From contig OW203762.1 of the NCBI GenBank assembly GCA_934045905.1, forward strand, positions 56,631,411 through 56,695,410: DNA of 64,000 bases, in the 5' to 3' direction. The notes below the pieces were generated by a model that did no database searches, was not told where the DNA came from, and saw only the letters and a list, made by a program, of their open reading frames with translations. Shown in pieces: positions 46,701-58,700 of this stretch. The DNA comes from Leuctra nigra (Eukaryota; Arthropoda; Insecta; Plecoptera; Leuctridae). Both the position numbers and the translations under genes were made by a program. Position 1 is the stretch's first letter, and each line of letters opens with the position of its first letter.

Positions 46701-49700
46701 AAAAGGATCTTTAAATGTATCTTTTTTGAAGTATCTAAAGATACTATCTTGTATCTTGTATTTTAAATACATCTCTAAAATGTATCTTGTATCTTGTATT
46801 TTAGATACCCAAATTAAAAGTATCAGTATCTTGTATTCCAAATACATTGAAACAGAGTATTTTGCCCATGTCTGAGTGTATTGATGAAGCACGATGCACA
46901 ACCATAGGCACAACTATGTATAATGAATATTATGAATAACTTAAGAAGAAATAGGTAAACGGTGAAGAGGTGAAGCAGCTGAAGGAAGAGATGGATGTAT
47001 GGCAGATCAACGACTCGATTGTTGAATACAGACCAATTGTGTACCTACCTATTTTATGTGCTCAATGAATTACATTATTATTGTTTCATAAATATTTCCT
47101 CCTATTTCATGGTTATTTGGTGATTTAAATCAGATTTAAACACTAACTCGATTTTAATAAAATTTTGAATTATTGACTTGTAAAAAAAAAAAATCACATG
47201 CCTGGTTTCAAAAACACCTACTGTCCTAGACAAGGAGTTTATTCAACAGGTCTCAACAGGTGATTACATTCCAGTCCATTGTCGAACCTGGTATTAATTC
47301 TTCTTTAGTGTTTATTCATTTCTTGTTTGTGTTGTCATACAAATGGGGGAAAGGTCCAAAACAGAATGGGAGTCTAAACATAGTAAATCCAAATTGCAGA
47401 TTTTGAAAACTATTTGTATTAATTCCAGAGAGAAGGAGAGAGAAGAGAGAGACAGCTTGTCTAGTCAGAGCTCCGAGAGTGGCACAGTTGACAGCGCATC
47501 CAATACCGAGGTGAGTTGTCTCATGCTGAGCTTGTCTAGTCAGAGCTCCGAGAGTGGCACAGTTGACAGCGCATCCAATACCGAGGTGAGTTGTCTCATG
47601 CTGAGCTTGTCTAGTCAGAGCTCCGAGAGTGGCACAGTTGACAGCCCATCCAATACCGAGGTGAGTTGTCTCATGCTGAGCTTGTCTAGTCAGAGCTCCG
47701 AGAGTGGCACAGTTGACAGCGCATCCAATACCGAGGTGAGTTGTCTCATGCTGAGCTTGTCTAGTCAGAGCTCCGAGAGTGGCACAGTTGACAGCGCATC
47801 CAATACCGAGGTGAGTTGTCTCATGCTGAGCTTGTCTAGTCAGAGCTCCGAGAGTGGCACAGTTGACAGCGCATCCAATACCGAGGTGAGTTGTCTCATG
47901 CTGAGCTTGTCTAGTCAGAGCTCCGAGAGTGGCACAGTTGACAGCGCATCCAATACCGAGGTGAGTTGTCTCATGCTGAGCTTGTCTAGTCAGAGCTCCG
48001 AGAGTGGCACAGTTGACAGCGCATCCAATACCGAGGTGAGTTGTCTCATGCTGAGCTTGTCTAGTCAGAGCTCCGAGAGTGGCACAGTTGACAGCGCATC
48101 CAATACCGAGGTGAGTTGTCTCATGCTGAGCTTGTCTAGTCAGAGCTCCGAGAGTGGCACAGTTGACAGCGCATCCAATACCGAGGTGAGTTGTCTCATG
48201 CTGAGCTTGTCTAGTCAGAGCTCCGAGAGTGGCACAGTTGACAGCGCATCCAATACCGAGGTGAGTTGTCTCATGCTGAGCTTGTCTAGTCAGAGCTCCG
48301 AGAGTGGCACAGTTGACAGCGCATCCAATACCGAGGTGAGTTGTCTCATGCTGAGCTTGTCTAGTCAGAGCTCCGAGAGTGGCACAGTTGACAGCGCATC
48401 CAATACCGAGGTGAGTTGTCTCATGCTGAGCTTGTCTAGTCAGAGCTCCGAGAGTGGCACAGTTGACAGCGCATCCAATACCGAGGTGAGTTGTCTCATG
48501 CTGAGCTTGTCTAGTCAGAGCTCCGAGAGTGGCACAGTTGACAGCGCATCCAATACCGAGGTGAGTTGTCTCATGCTGAGCTTGTCTAGTCAGAGCTCCG
48601 AGAGTGGCACAGTTGACAGCGCATCCAATACCGAGGTGAGTTGTCTCATGCTGAGCTTGTCTAGTCAGAGCTCCGAGAGTGGCACAGTTGACAGCGCATC
48701 CAATACCGAGGTGAGTTGTCTCATGCTGAGCTTGTCTAGTCAGAGCTCCGAGAGTGGCACAGTTGACAGCGCATCCAATACCGAGGTGAGTTGTCTCATG
48801 CTGAGCTTGTCTAGTCAGAGCTCCGAGAGTGGCACAGTTGACAGCGCATCCAATACCGAGGTGAGTTGTCTCATGCTGAGCTTGTCTAGTCAGAGCTCCG
48901 AGAGTGGCACAGTTGACAGCGCATCCAATACCGAGGTGAGTTGTCTCATGCTGAGCTTGTCTAGTCAGAGCTCCGAGAGTGGCACAGTTGACAGCGCATC
49001 CAATACCGAGGTGAGTTGTCTCATGCTGAGCTTGTCTAGTCAGAGCTCCGAGAGTGGCACAGTTGACAGCGCATCCAATACCGAGGTGAGTTGTCTCATG
49101 CTGAGCTTGTCTAGTCAGAGTTCCGAGAGTGGCACAGTTGACAGCGCATCCAATACCGAGGTGAGTTGTCTCATGCTGAGCTTGTCTAGTCAGAGCTCCG
49201 AGAGTGGCACAGTTGACAGCGCATCCAATACCGAGGTGAGTTGTCTCACGCTGAGCTTGTCTAGTCAGAGCTCCGAGAGTGGCACAGTTGACAGCGCATC
49301 CAATACCGAGGTGAGTTGTCTCATGCTGAGCTTGTCTAGTCAGAGCTCCGAGAGTGGCACAGTTGACAGCGCATCCAATACCGAGGTGAGTTGTCTCACG
49401 CTGAGCTTGTCTAGTCAGAGCTCCGAGAGTGGCACAGTTGACAGCGCATCCAATACCGAGGTGAGTTGTCTCATGCTGAGCTTGTCTAGTCAGAGCTCCG
49501 AGAGTGGCACAGTTGACAGCGCATCCAATACCGAGGTGAGTTGTCTCATGCTGAGCTTGTCTAGTCAGAGCTCCGAGAGTGGCACAGTTGACAGCGCATC
49601 CAATACCGAGGTGAGTTGTCTCATGCTGAGCTTGTCTAGTCAGAGCTCTGAGAGTGGCACAGTTGACAGCGCATCCAATACCGAGGTGAGTTGTCTCATG

Positions 49701-52700
49701 CTGAGCTTGTCTAGTCAGAGCTCCGAGAGTGGCACAGTTGACAGCGCATCCAATACCGAGGTGAGTTGTCTCATGCTGAGCTTGTCTAGTCAGAGCTCCG
49801 AGAGTGGCACAGTTGACAGCGCATCCAATACCGAGGTGAGTTGTCTCATGCTGAGCTTGTCTAGTCAGAGCTCCGAGAGTGGCACAGTTGACAGCGCATC
49901 CAATACCGAGGTGAGTTGTCTCATGCTGAGCTTGTCTAGTCAGAGCTCCGAGAGTGGCACAGTTGACAGCGCATCCAATACCGAGGTGAGTTGTCTCATG
50001 CTGAGCTTGTCTAGTCAGAGCTCCGAGAGTGGCACAGTTGACAGCGCATCCAATACCGAGGTGAGTTGTCTCATGCTGAGCTTGTCTAGTCAGTGCTCCG
50101 AGAGTGGCACAGTTGACAGCGCATCCAATACCGAGGTGAGTTGTCTCATGCTGAGCTTGTCTAGTCAGAGCTCCGAGAGTGGCACAGTTGACAGCGCATC
50201 CAATACCGAGGTGAGTTGTCTCATGCTGAGCTTGTCTAGTCAGAGCTCCGAGAGTGGCACAGTTGACAGCGCATCCAATACCGAGGTGAGTTGTCTCATG
50301 CTGAGCTTGTCTAGTCAGAGCTCCGAGAGTGGCACAGTTGACAGCGCATCCAATACCGAGGTGAGTTGTCTCATGCTGAGCTTGTCTAGTCAGAGCTCCG
50401 AGAGTGGCACAGTTGACAGCGCATCCAATACCGAGGTGAGTTGTCTCATGCTGAGCTTGTCTAGTCAGAGCTCCGAGAGTGGCACAGTTGACAGCGCATC
50501 CAATACCGAGGTGAGTTGTCTCATGCTGAGCTTGTCTAGTCAGAGCTCCGAGAGTGGCACAGTTGACAGCCCATCCAATACCGAGGTGAGTTGTCTCATG
50601 CTGAGCTTGTCTAGTCAGAGCTCCGAGAGTGGCACAGTTGACAGCGCATCCAATACCGAGGTGAGTTGTCTCATGCTGAGCTTGTCTAGTCAGAGTTTGG
50701 AGAGTGGCACAGTTGACAGCGCATCCAATACCGAGGTGAGTTGTCTCACGCTGAGCTTGTCTAGTCAGAGCTCCGAGAGTGGCACAGTTGACAGCGCATC
50801 CAATACCGAGGTGAGTTGTCTCATGCCGAGCTTGTCTAGTCAGAGCTCCAAAGTGGCACAGTTGACAGCGCATCCAATACGGAGGTGAGTTGTCTCAAGC
50901 TGAGCTTGTCTAGTCAGAGCTCCGAGAGTGGCACAGTTGACAGCGCATCCAATACCGAGGTGAGTTGTCTCACGCTGAGCTTGTCTAGTCAGAGCTCCGA
51001 GAGTGGCACAGTTGACAGCGCATCCAATACCGAGGTGAGTTGTCTCGTGCTGAGCTTGTCTAGTCAGAGCTCCGAGAGTGGCACAGTTGACAGCGCATCC
51101 AATACCGAGGTGAGTTGTCTCTTGCTGAGCTTGTCTAGTCAGAGCTCCGAGAGTGGCACAGTTGACAGCGCATCCAATACCGAGGTGAGTTGTCTCATGC
51201 TGAGCTTGTCTAGTCAGAGCTTTGAGAGTGGCACAGTTGACAGCGCATCCAATACCGAGGTGAGTTGTCTCATGCTGAGCTTGTCTAGTCAGAGCTCCGA
51301 GAGTGGCACAGTTGACAGCGCATCCAATACCGAGGTGAGTTGTCTCATGCTGAGCTTGTCTAGTCAGAGCTCCGAGAGTGGCACAGTTGACAGCGCATCC
51401 AATACCGAGGTGAGTTGTCTCATGCTGAGCTTGTCTAGTCAGAGCTCCGAGAGTGGCACAGTTGACAGCGCATCCAATACCGAGGTGAGTTGTCTCATGC
51501 TGAGCTTGTCTAGTCAGAGCTCCGAGAGTGGCACAGTTGACAGCGCATCCAATACCGAGGTGAGTTGTCTCATGCCGAGCTTGTCTAGTCAGAGCTCCGA
51601 GAGTGGCACAGTTGACAGCGCATCCAATACCGAGGTGAGTTGTCTCACGCTGAGCTTGTCTAGTCAGAGCTCCGAGAGTGGCACAGTTGACAGCGCATCC
51701 AATACCGAGGTGAGTTGTCTCACGCTGAGCTTGTCTAGTCAGAGCTCCGAGAGTGGCACAGTTGACAGCGCATCCAATACCGAGGTGAGTTGTCTCATGC
51801 TGAGCTTGTCTAGTCAGAGCTCCGAGAGTGGCACAGTTGACAGCGCATCCAATACCGAGGTGAGTTGTCTCACGCTGAGCTTGTCTAGTCAGAGCTCCGA
51901 GAGTGGCACAGTTGACAGCGCATCCAATACCGAGGTGAGTTGTCTCATGCTGAGCTTGTCTAGTCAGAGCTCCGAGAGTGGCACAGTTGACAGCGCATCC
52001 AATACCGAGGTGAGTTGTCTCATGCTGAGCTTGTCTAGTCAGAGCTCCGAGAGTGGCACAGTTGACAGCGCATCCAATACCGAGGTGAGTTGTCTCATGC
52101 CGAGCTTGTCTAGTCAGAGCTCCGAGAGTGGCACAGTTGACAGCGCATCCAATACCGAGGTGAGTTGTCTCATGCCGAGCTTGTCTAGTCAGAGCTCCGA
52201 GAGTGGCACAGTTGACAGCGCATCCAATACCGAGGTGAGTTGTCTCATGCCGAGCTTGTCTAGTCAGAGCTCCGAGAGTGGCACAGTTGACAGCGCATCC
52301 AATACCGAGGTGAGTTGTCTCATGCTGAGCTTGTCTAGTCAGAGCTCCGAGAGTGGCACAGTTGACAGCGCATCCAATACCGAGGTGAGTTGTCTCATGC
52401 TGAGCTTGTCTAGTCAGAGCTCCGAGAGTGGCACAGTTGACAGCGCATCCAATACCGAGGTGAGTTGTCTCATGCTGAGCTTGTCTAGTCAGAGCTCCGA
52501 GAGTGGCACAGTTGACAGCGCATCCAATACCGAGGTGAGTTGTCTCACGCTGAGCTTGTCTAGTCAGAGCTCCGAGAGTGGCACAGTTGACAGCGCATCC
52601 AATACCGAGGTGAGTTTTCATGCTGAGCTTGTCTAGTCAGAGCTCCGAGAGTGGCACAGTTGACAGCGCATCCAATACCGAGGTGAGTTGTCTCATGCTG

Positions 52701-55700
52701 AGCTTGTCTAGTCAGAGCTCCGAGAGTGGCACAGTTGACAGCGCATCCAATACCGAGGTGAGTTGTCTCATGCTGAGCTTGTCTAGTCAGAGCTCCGAGA
52801 GTGGCACAGTTGACAGCGCATCCAATACCGAGGTGAGTTGTCTCATGCTGAGCTTGTCTAGTCAGAGCTCCGAGAGTGGCACAGTTGACAGCGCATCCAA
52901 TACCGAGGTGAGTTGTCTCATGCTGAGCTTGTCTAGTCAGAGCTCCGAGAGTGGCACAGTTGACAGCGCATCCAATACCGAGGTGAGTTGTCTCATGCTG
53001 AGCTTGTCTAGTCAGAGCTCCGAGAGTGGCACAGTTGACAGCGCATCCAATACCGAGGTGAGTTGTCTCATGCTGAGCTTGTCTAGTCAGAGCTCCGAGA
53101 GTGGCACAGTTGACAGCGCATCCAATACCGAGGTGAGTTGTCTCACGCTGAGCTTGTCTAGTCAGAGCTCCGAGAGTGGCACAGTTGACAGCGCATCCAA
53201 TACCGAGGTGAGTTGTCTCACGCTGAGCTTGTCTAGTCAGAGCTCCGAGAGTGGCACAGTTGACAGCGCATCCAATACCGAGGTGAGTTGTCTCACGCTG
53301 AGCTTGTCTAGTCAGAGCTCCGAGAGTGGCACAGTTGACAGCGCATCCAATACCGAGGTGAGTTGTCTCACGCTGAGCTTGTCTAGTCATAGCTCCGAGA
53401 GTGGCACAGTTGACAGCGCATCCAATACCGAGGTGAGTTGTCTCATGCTGAGCTTGTCTAGTCAGAGCTCCGAGAGTGGCACAGTTGACAGCGCATCCAA
53501 TACCGAGGTGAGTTGTCTCATGCTGAGCTTGTCTAGTCAGAGCTCCGAGAGTGGCACAGTTGACAGCGCATCCAATACCGAGGTGAGTTGTCTCATGCTG
53601 AGCTTGTCTAGTCAGAGCTCCGAGAGTGGCACAGTTGACAGCGCATCCAATACCGAGGTGAGTTGTCTCATGCTGAGCTTGTCTAGTCAGAGCTCCGAGA
53701 GTGGCACAGTTGACAGCGCATCCAATACTGAGGTGAGTTGTCTCATGCTGAGCTTGTCTAGTCAGAGCTCCGAGAGTGGCACAGTTGACAGCGCATCCAA
53801 TACCGAGGTGAGTTGTCTCATGCTGAGCTTGTCTAGTCAGAGCTCCGAGAGTGGCACAGTTGACAGCGCATCCAATACCGAGGTGAGTTGTCTCATGCTG
53901 AGCTTGTCTAGTCAGAGCTCCGAGAGTGGCACAGTTGACAGCGCATCCAATACCGAGGTGAGTTGTCTCATGCTGAGCTTGTCTAGTCAGAGCTCCGAGA
54001 GTGGCACAGTTGACAGCGCATCCAATACCGAGGTGAGTTGTCTCATGCTGAGCTTGTCTAGTCAGAGCTCCGAGAGTGGCACAGTTGACAGCGCATCCAA
54101 TACCGAGGTGAGTTGTCTCATGCTGAGCTTGTCTAGTCAGAGCTCCGAGAGTGGCACAGTTGACAGCGCATCCAATACCGAGGTGAGTTGTCTCATGCTG
54201 AGCTTGTCTAGTCAGAGCTCCGAGAGTGGCACAGTTGACAGCGCATCCAATACCGAGGTGAGTTGTCTCATGCTGAGCTTGTCTAGTCAGAGCTCCGAGA
54301 GTGGCACAGTTGACAGCGCATCCAATACCGAGGTGAGTTGTCTCATGCTGAGCTTGTCTAGTCAGAGCTCCGAGAGTGGCACAGTTGACAGCGCATCCAA
54401 TACCGAGGTGAGTTGTCTCATGCTGAGCTTGTCTAGTCAGAGCTCCGAGAGTGGCACAGTTGACAGCGCATCCAATACCGAGGTGAGTTGTCTCATGCTG
54501 AGCTTGTCTAGTCAGAGCTCCGAGAGTGGCACAGTTGACAGCGCATCCAATACCGAGGTGAGTTGTCTCACGCTGAGCTTGTCTAGTCAGAGCTCCGAGA
54601 GTGGCACAGTTGACAGCGCATCCAATACCGAGGTGAGTTGTCTCATGCTGAGCTTGTCTAGTCAGAGCTCCGAGAGTGGCACAGTTGACAGCGCATCCAA
54701 TACCGAGGTGAGTTGTCTCATGCTGAGCTTGTCTAGTCAGAGCTCCGAGAGTGGCACAGTTGACAGCGCATCCAATACCGAGGTGAGTTGTCTCATGCTG
54801 AGCTTGTCTAGTCAGAGCTCCGAGAGTGGCACAGTTGACAGCGCATCCAATACCGAGGTGAGTTGTCTCATGCTGAGCTTGTCTAGTCAGAGCTCCGAGA
54901 GTGGCACAGTTGACAGCGCATCCAATACCGAGGTGAGTTGTCTCATGCTGAGCTTGTCCATGGCAGAAACTTGAAAGAAATTCAACTTATAGAGGCAATT
55001 AATTAGAAACTGTAGAAAACTGATTGTTGTGGTGATTGTTGCAAAATTGAACACATAAAATCTTCAGCCATGTACTCTTACACCTTTTGACGATCTCAAC
55101 CATATTTCGCAGATGTTTAGGGCATAGACGGGTACTTACTTTCTCCCCCAATCTAACCCTAATTAAAAAGAATTTAAATATAAATTAGGTAGACTTGTTT
55201 TCCAATCATGCGACATGACCTATGACATGTTTCCAAGATTGCTGGCTCAGATCCATGATACAGTCTGGCCACGACGGAAATACAGTTCGTTTTTCTTTGT
55301 TTGAACTCTCAACAGAATTCGCTGATCGTCAGTTTTTCTGCTAGGCCAAGAAAGATTATATTGGAAGGTGAGCGCGCAAGGAAGTCTTTCTCAGCCTAAC
55401 AGAACAACTGACGGTGGCTCCGTCTGTTGATAGTTCACCCCCCGACAACTGCCACCTTAACGTGGTGGTGGGGTTTGTGTTGGCCAATGATCCATTGCAG
55501 CTAAGTTGGCGAGCATATGCTCATGTGTAAGGGCCGACATGCTCGACAGGTAAGTGGTGAGGCCCAGACAAAGAGCAGCCAGGGTCGGCCTAACCATGCC
55601 CTCCTTTGAATTTGCGGAAAATTCAGGGAAAATCCCTGAAATCGGGTTCCGCCGGCCCGAATCCTCACACCCCCCGGTCCGTCCCCATTCCGACCTGGCA

Positions 55701-58700
55701 TTCCCACCAGTGCTGGACTCCTCCGGATCGGGCCCGTTAGGTCGACCCCGTCTCCATGTCCTCCACTTATGATCAACAAAGTTTTAATAATAATCTTTCT
55801 CCCGGTTCCAAGAGTTGGGTCGGGGGGTGGCGAAGCCACCATTTATTAGGGCCCGGACTCCTAAGCTAGCTGGCCAGGCTTGGCTCTTCCTCTTCGTTCT
55901 TCTCTACCAGTTTTTTCCACTTCTTCCTGTCTTCCCACCACCTTCCTTCTTCCACTTCTCCAGTCTCTCTTGTACATCTTCTGCTACCAGCTCTCTCCAC
56001 TTTTCCCTCGGTCTTCCCACTCTCCTTTTATCACTTCTCGCAGCTTCGAACTCCCGACGCGGTATTCTCTCCCTCTGCATTCTCTTCATGTGGCCAAACC
56101 ACTGTAGCCGCTCTCTTCCCATTTTAAATGCCAACCTCTCTACCTTCAAGTCTCCTCTAATCTTTTCACTCCTGATCTTGTCCATCATAGTTATTTTTAC
56201 TATGATATCAGTTGTTCAGAAAGTTTTGGGAAGTGTACAATTTCAACAAATGTTGATAAGCTTTCAAAAATGACACATGTTCTTGAAAGTGGTTGCACAG
56301 GGGGAAGAGGCAATATCCTAGTATCATTTTTATGCTCGGTAAACGTTTAAACGGACATTTTGAGAGCGTTTAAACGTTTACTAAACTGCTCAGTTTTTCC
56401 CAGCCCTACTTGCAAATTTGCAATGTAGGCAACCCATCTCAAAGGTTTTATGCGGGTTGCCTACATCACATGCATGAGCAACACCAAGTAGAGACGTAAC
56501 AAGCCACTCAGAATCCCGGTCACGGTGGTTAGAGCATTCCTCGTCGCACATCCAACTGCGTAATGTGTTTCAGGCATCTTCCTCGCTACTGAAACGCTAC
56601 TTGCAGTGTCCGGCGCTCGTCACCATCGCCATCATCAAGAAGTTCATCCGAATGAAGTTCGACCTTCAACCAGTTCACCGAGTGAGTACCGAGCGTCTGC
56701 ACATGATGCTGTGTTGACGTGAAGGAAGGATTGTAAATGTGAATTCTGAATGTTTCCAGGTGGAAGTGTTTCACAGACACGTGTCGCTGGCAAACGAATA
56801 CACTCTCTTGGACGTAGCGTACATATACACATGGAAAGGGGTGAGTTCAGTCGCTTGACATTTGACATGAGGGTTCTGCACGAGCACAATTATTATGTCA
56901 CTGGCTAATGTGATTAATTTAAGACAAATATGTTTTTTGTACTCAGTAAAACACTGGCAATAACTTGATAGATTTATTGGTGAATTTAAAAACCAGAGTA
57001 AGGTAGAGCAAATAGAAACATGGCACAATTTGTGTATGTAGGTGTTTTAGTAAGTTCTTTCACTTGGTTATTATACATGAGTAAACTATTAATCATGTTG
57101 TAGAGAGTAGTACCTATAATTACATACATAGTTATTACCTAAGGCTATAATATAAGTAAAACATGTGGACCTCTTGCTCAACCAAGAGACAACAATAAAA
57201 ATGACACTGACAAGCACTCCTATCAAGTAATTAAAAAGACTATGACTAACACTATCGGATTCCTTTTGCCCCTCCTCCATGATCTAGTAGCAGATTTAGG
57301 CACTTTGTAAATATTTATTATAATGCGCAAGGGTAATGTTTTGGCTTTTGGTGTTACATACACTCAAATAATCTGAACCTTTTGCACGACAAATGGCCAC
57401 TGCTAGCGTATTTCAAATAAACCATATTTTTATAATTTTCAAAACAGACCTCATAATTTAACAAAAGGAAGTTGCCGGGATGGGTTCGCGCGTAGTGATG
57501 TCACATACTCGACCTTGAGGTTGCGCATGTGCAGACACGTAGTTCTTGTAGGCAGTTGCCGGGATGGGTTCACGCGTAGTGATGTCACATACTCGACCTT
57601 GAGGTTGCGCATGTGCAGACACGTAGTTCTTGTAGGCAGTTGCCGGGATGGGTTCACGCGTAGTGATGTCACATACTCGACCTTGAGGTTGCGCATGTGA
57701 AGACAGGTAGTTCTTGTAGGGGCGCTGGCTACTTTCCGTTATGGCGCGTTAGGTGAAGCGTTCTCCTCATGTGACCTGTTTGTTGCAGAGCGCTCCAATG
57801 CGATTCTTCTTCCGTATCTCGGAGGTCCCGGAGTCTACTGTTCTCGAGCTCATGCCTCAGGAGGAGTTTCCAATATCACCGATTCAACCTACTAACTTGA
57901 AGACTGAGAAACAACATTCACCAATAGCATCTGTCAAGTTATTAGAAGTTCAACAAAGCCCTCATACAAACAGTGTACAAAGATCATTCGCTTCAATATC
58001 GGACACGCAGCCGACGCTTTCCTCTCCGTCGGGATCTTCACAAGAGCTCGCTAACACACTGCTTAGAGGTCAGACTGAACAAGTACAAATGTCCACATCG
58101 GCGCCGATTGTGGAAACCCTCCAACTGGAACAGCTGTCAAAGAAGTCAATAGTCAAGCTTACGAAATTGTCAACGAAAAGTAGAGATCCGAAAACGCATG
58201 CTAAGAACAATGTGCCTGCACTGTCGAGCGTGAAGGTAGATGATCGTCTTCCTAGTATCTTGCTCGGTCAGCTGTCTAAAATCCCCGGCAAGTTGCAAGA
58301 GCTGAGCCATCCGGAGCCGTTATCCAATCCACCAGTACTTCAAGCCACTCCCGGACAGACGAATAAGACATCCGGCATTGTGTCTGCGGAGAATCCAGAC
58401 CCCAAGTTGAACCATGAGCACCTTTCTACTACAAGCAAGCTTCCAAATCCAAGTCAACAAGACCCAGCAAATAATGTGTTGCTTAAGAAAGAAATAGAAT
58501 CTTCTGCATCAATTCCTGGACCAAGTAACACATTAACAGTTAAGAGCTCAACTTCTATTTATTCTGTCACGGAAGTAAACCACGTAACGGCTAAACTGCA
58601 AAACAACGAGGTAACTCCCTTGCAGTGTGGTTTATTACAAAGTCAGGACAGCACAGCTGTTGCTCACTCCACCACCGTGTCAAAACCAAAGGGTTCATTG

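Larger units (their letters stand above)
54959..56573. other. Psc: intron 5 of the Psc-like gene downstream of the array
   Basis: Unique AT-rich sequence to about 55430, then a GC-rich repeat (55438-55770), a reversed LINE end (55785-56190), and an element end at about 56335-56412 with aaacgtttaaac words resembling that at 35226-35258. The acceptor gtgtttcag precedes exon 6. Confidence 0.4.

Noticed and set aside
46953..47040. Possible Psc-like exon reading [20 protein letters not shown]
   Set aside because: Joining it to exon 4 (phase 2) gives TTG TAA, an immediate stop, and exon 5 at 47429 already joins exon 4 in frame. Perhaps a decayed gene fragment.
47454..54958. CRISPR-like array
   Set aside because: Units are contiguous and nearly identical with no unique spacers, no cas genes, and the setting is a eukaryotic gene.
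47316..54974. The 75-bp array as giant repeat-protein genes on both strands
   Set aside because: The open frames follow from a stop-free unit whose length is divisible by 3. The plus-strand frame has two breaks, and the gene model works without the array. Kept as a repeat and a splicing question.
55438..56190. Twin-priming inversion of one LINE
   Set aside because: The 3' tail lies between the two parts rather than at the outer end, so two separate insertions are more likely.
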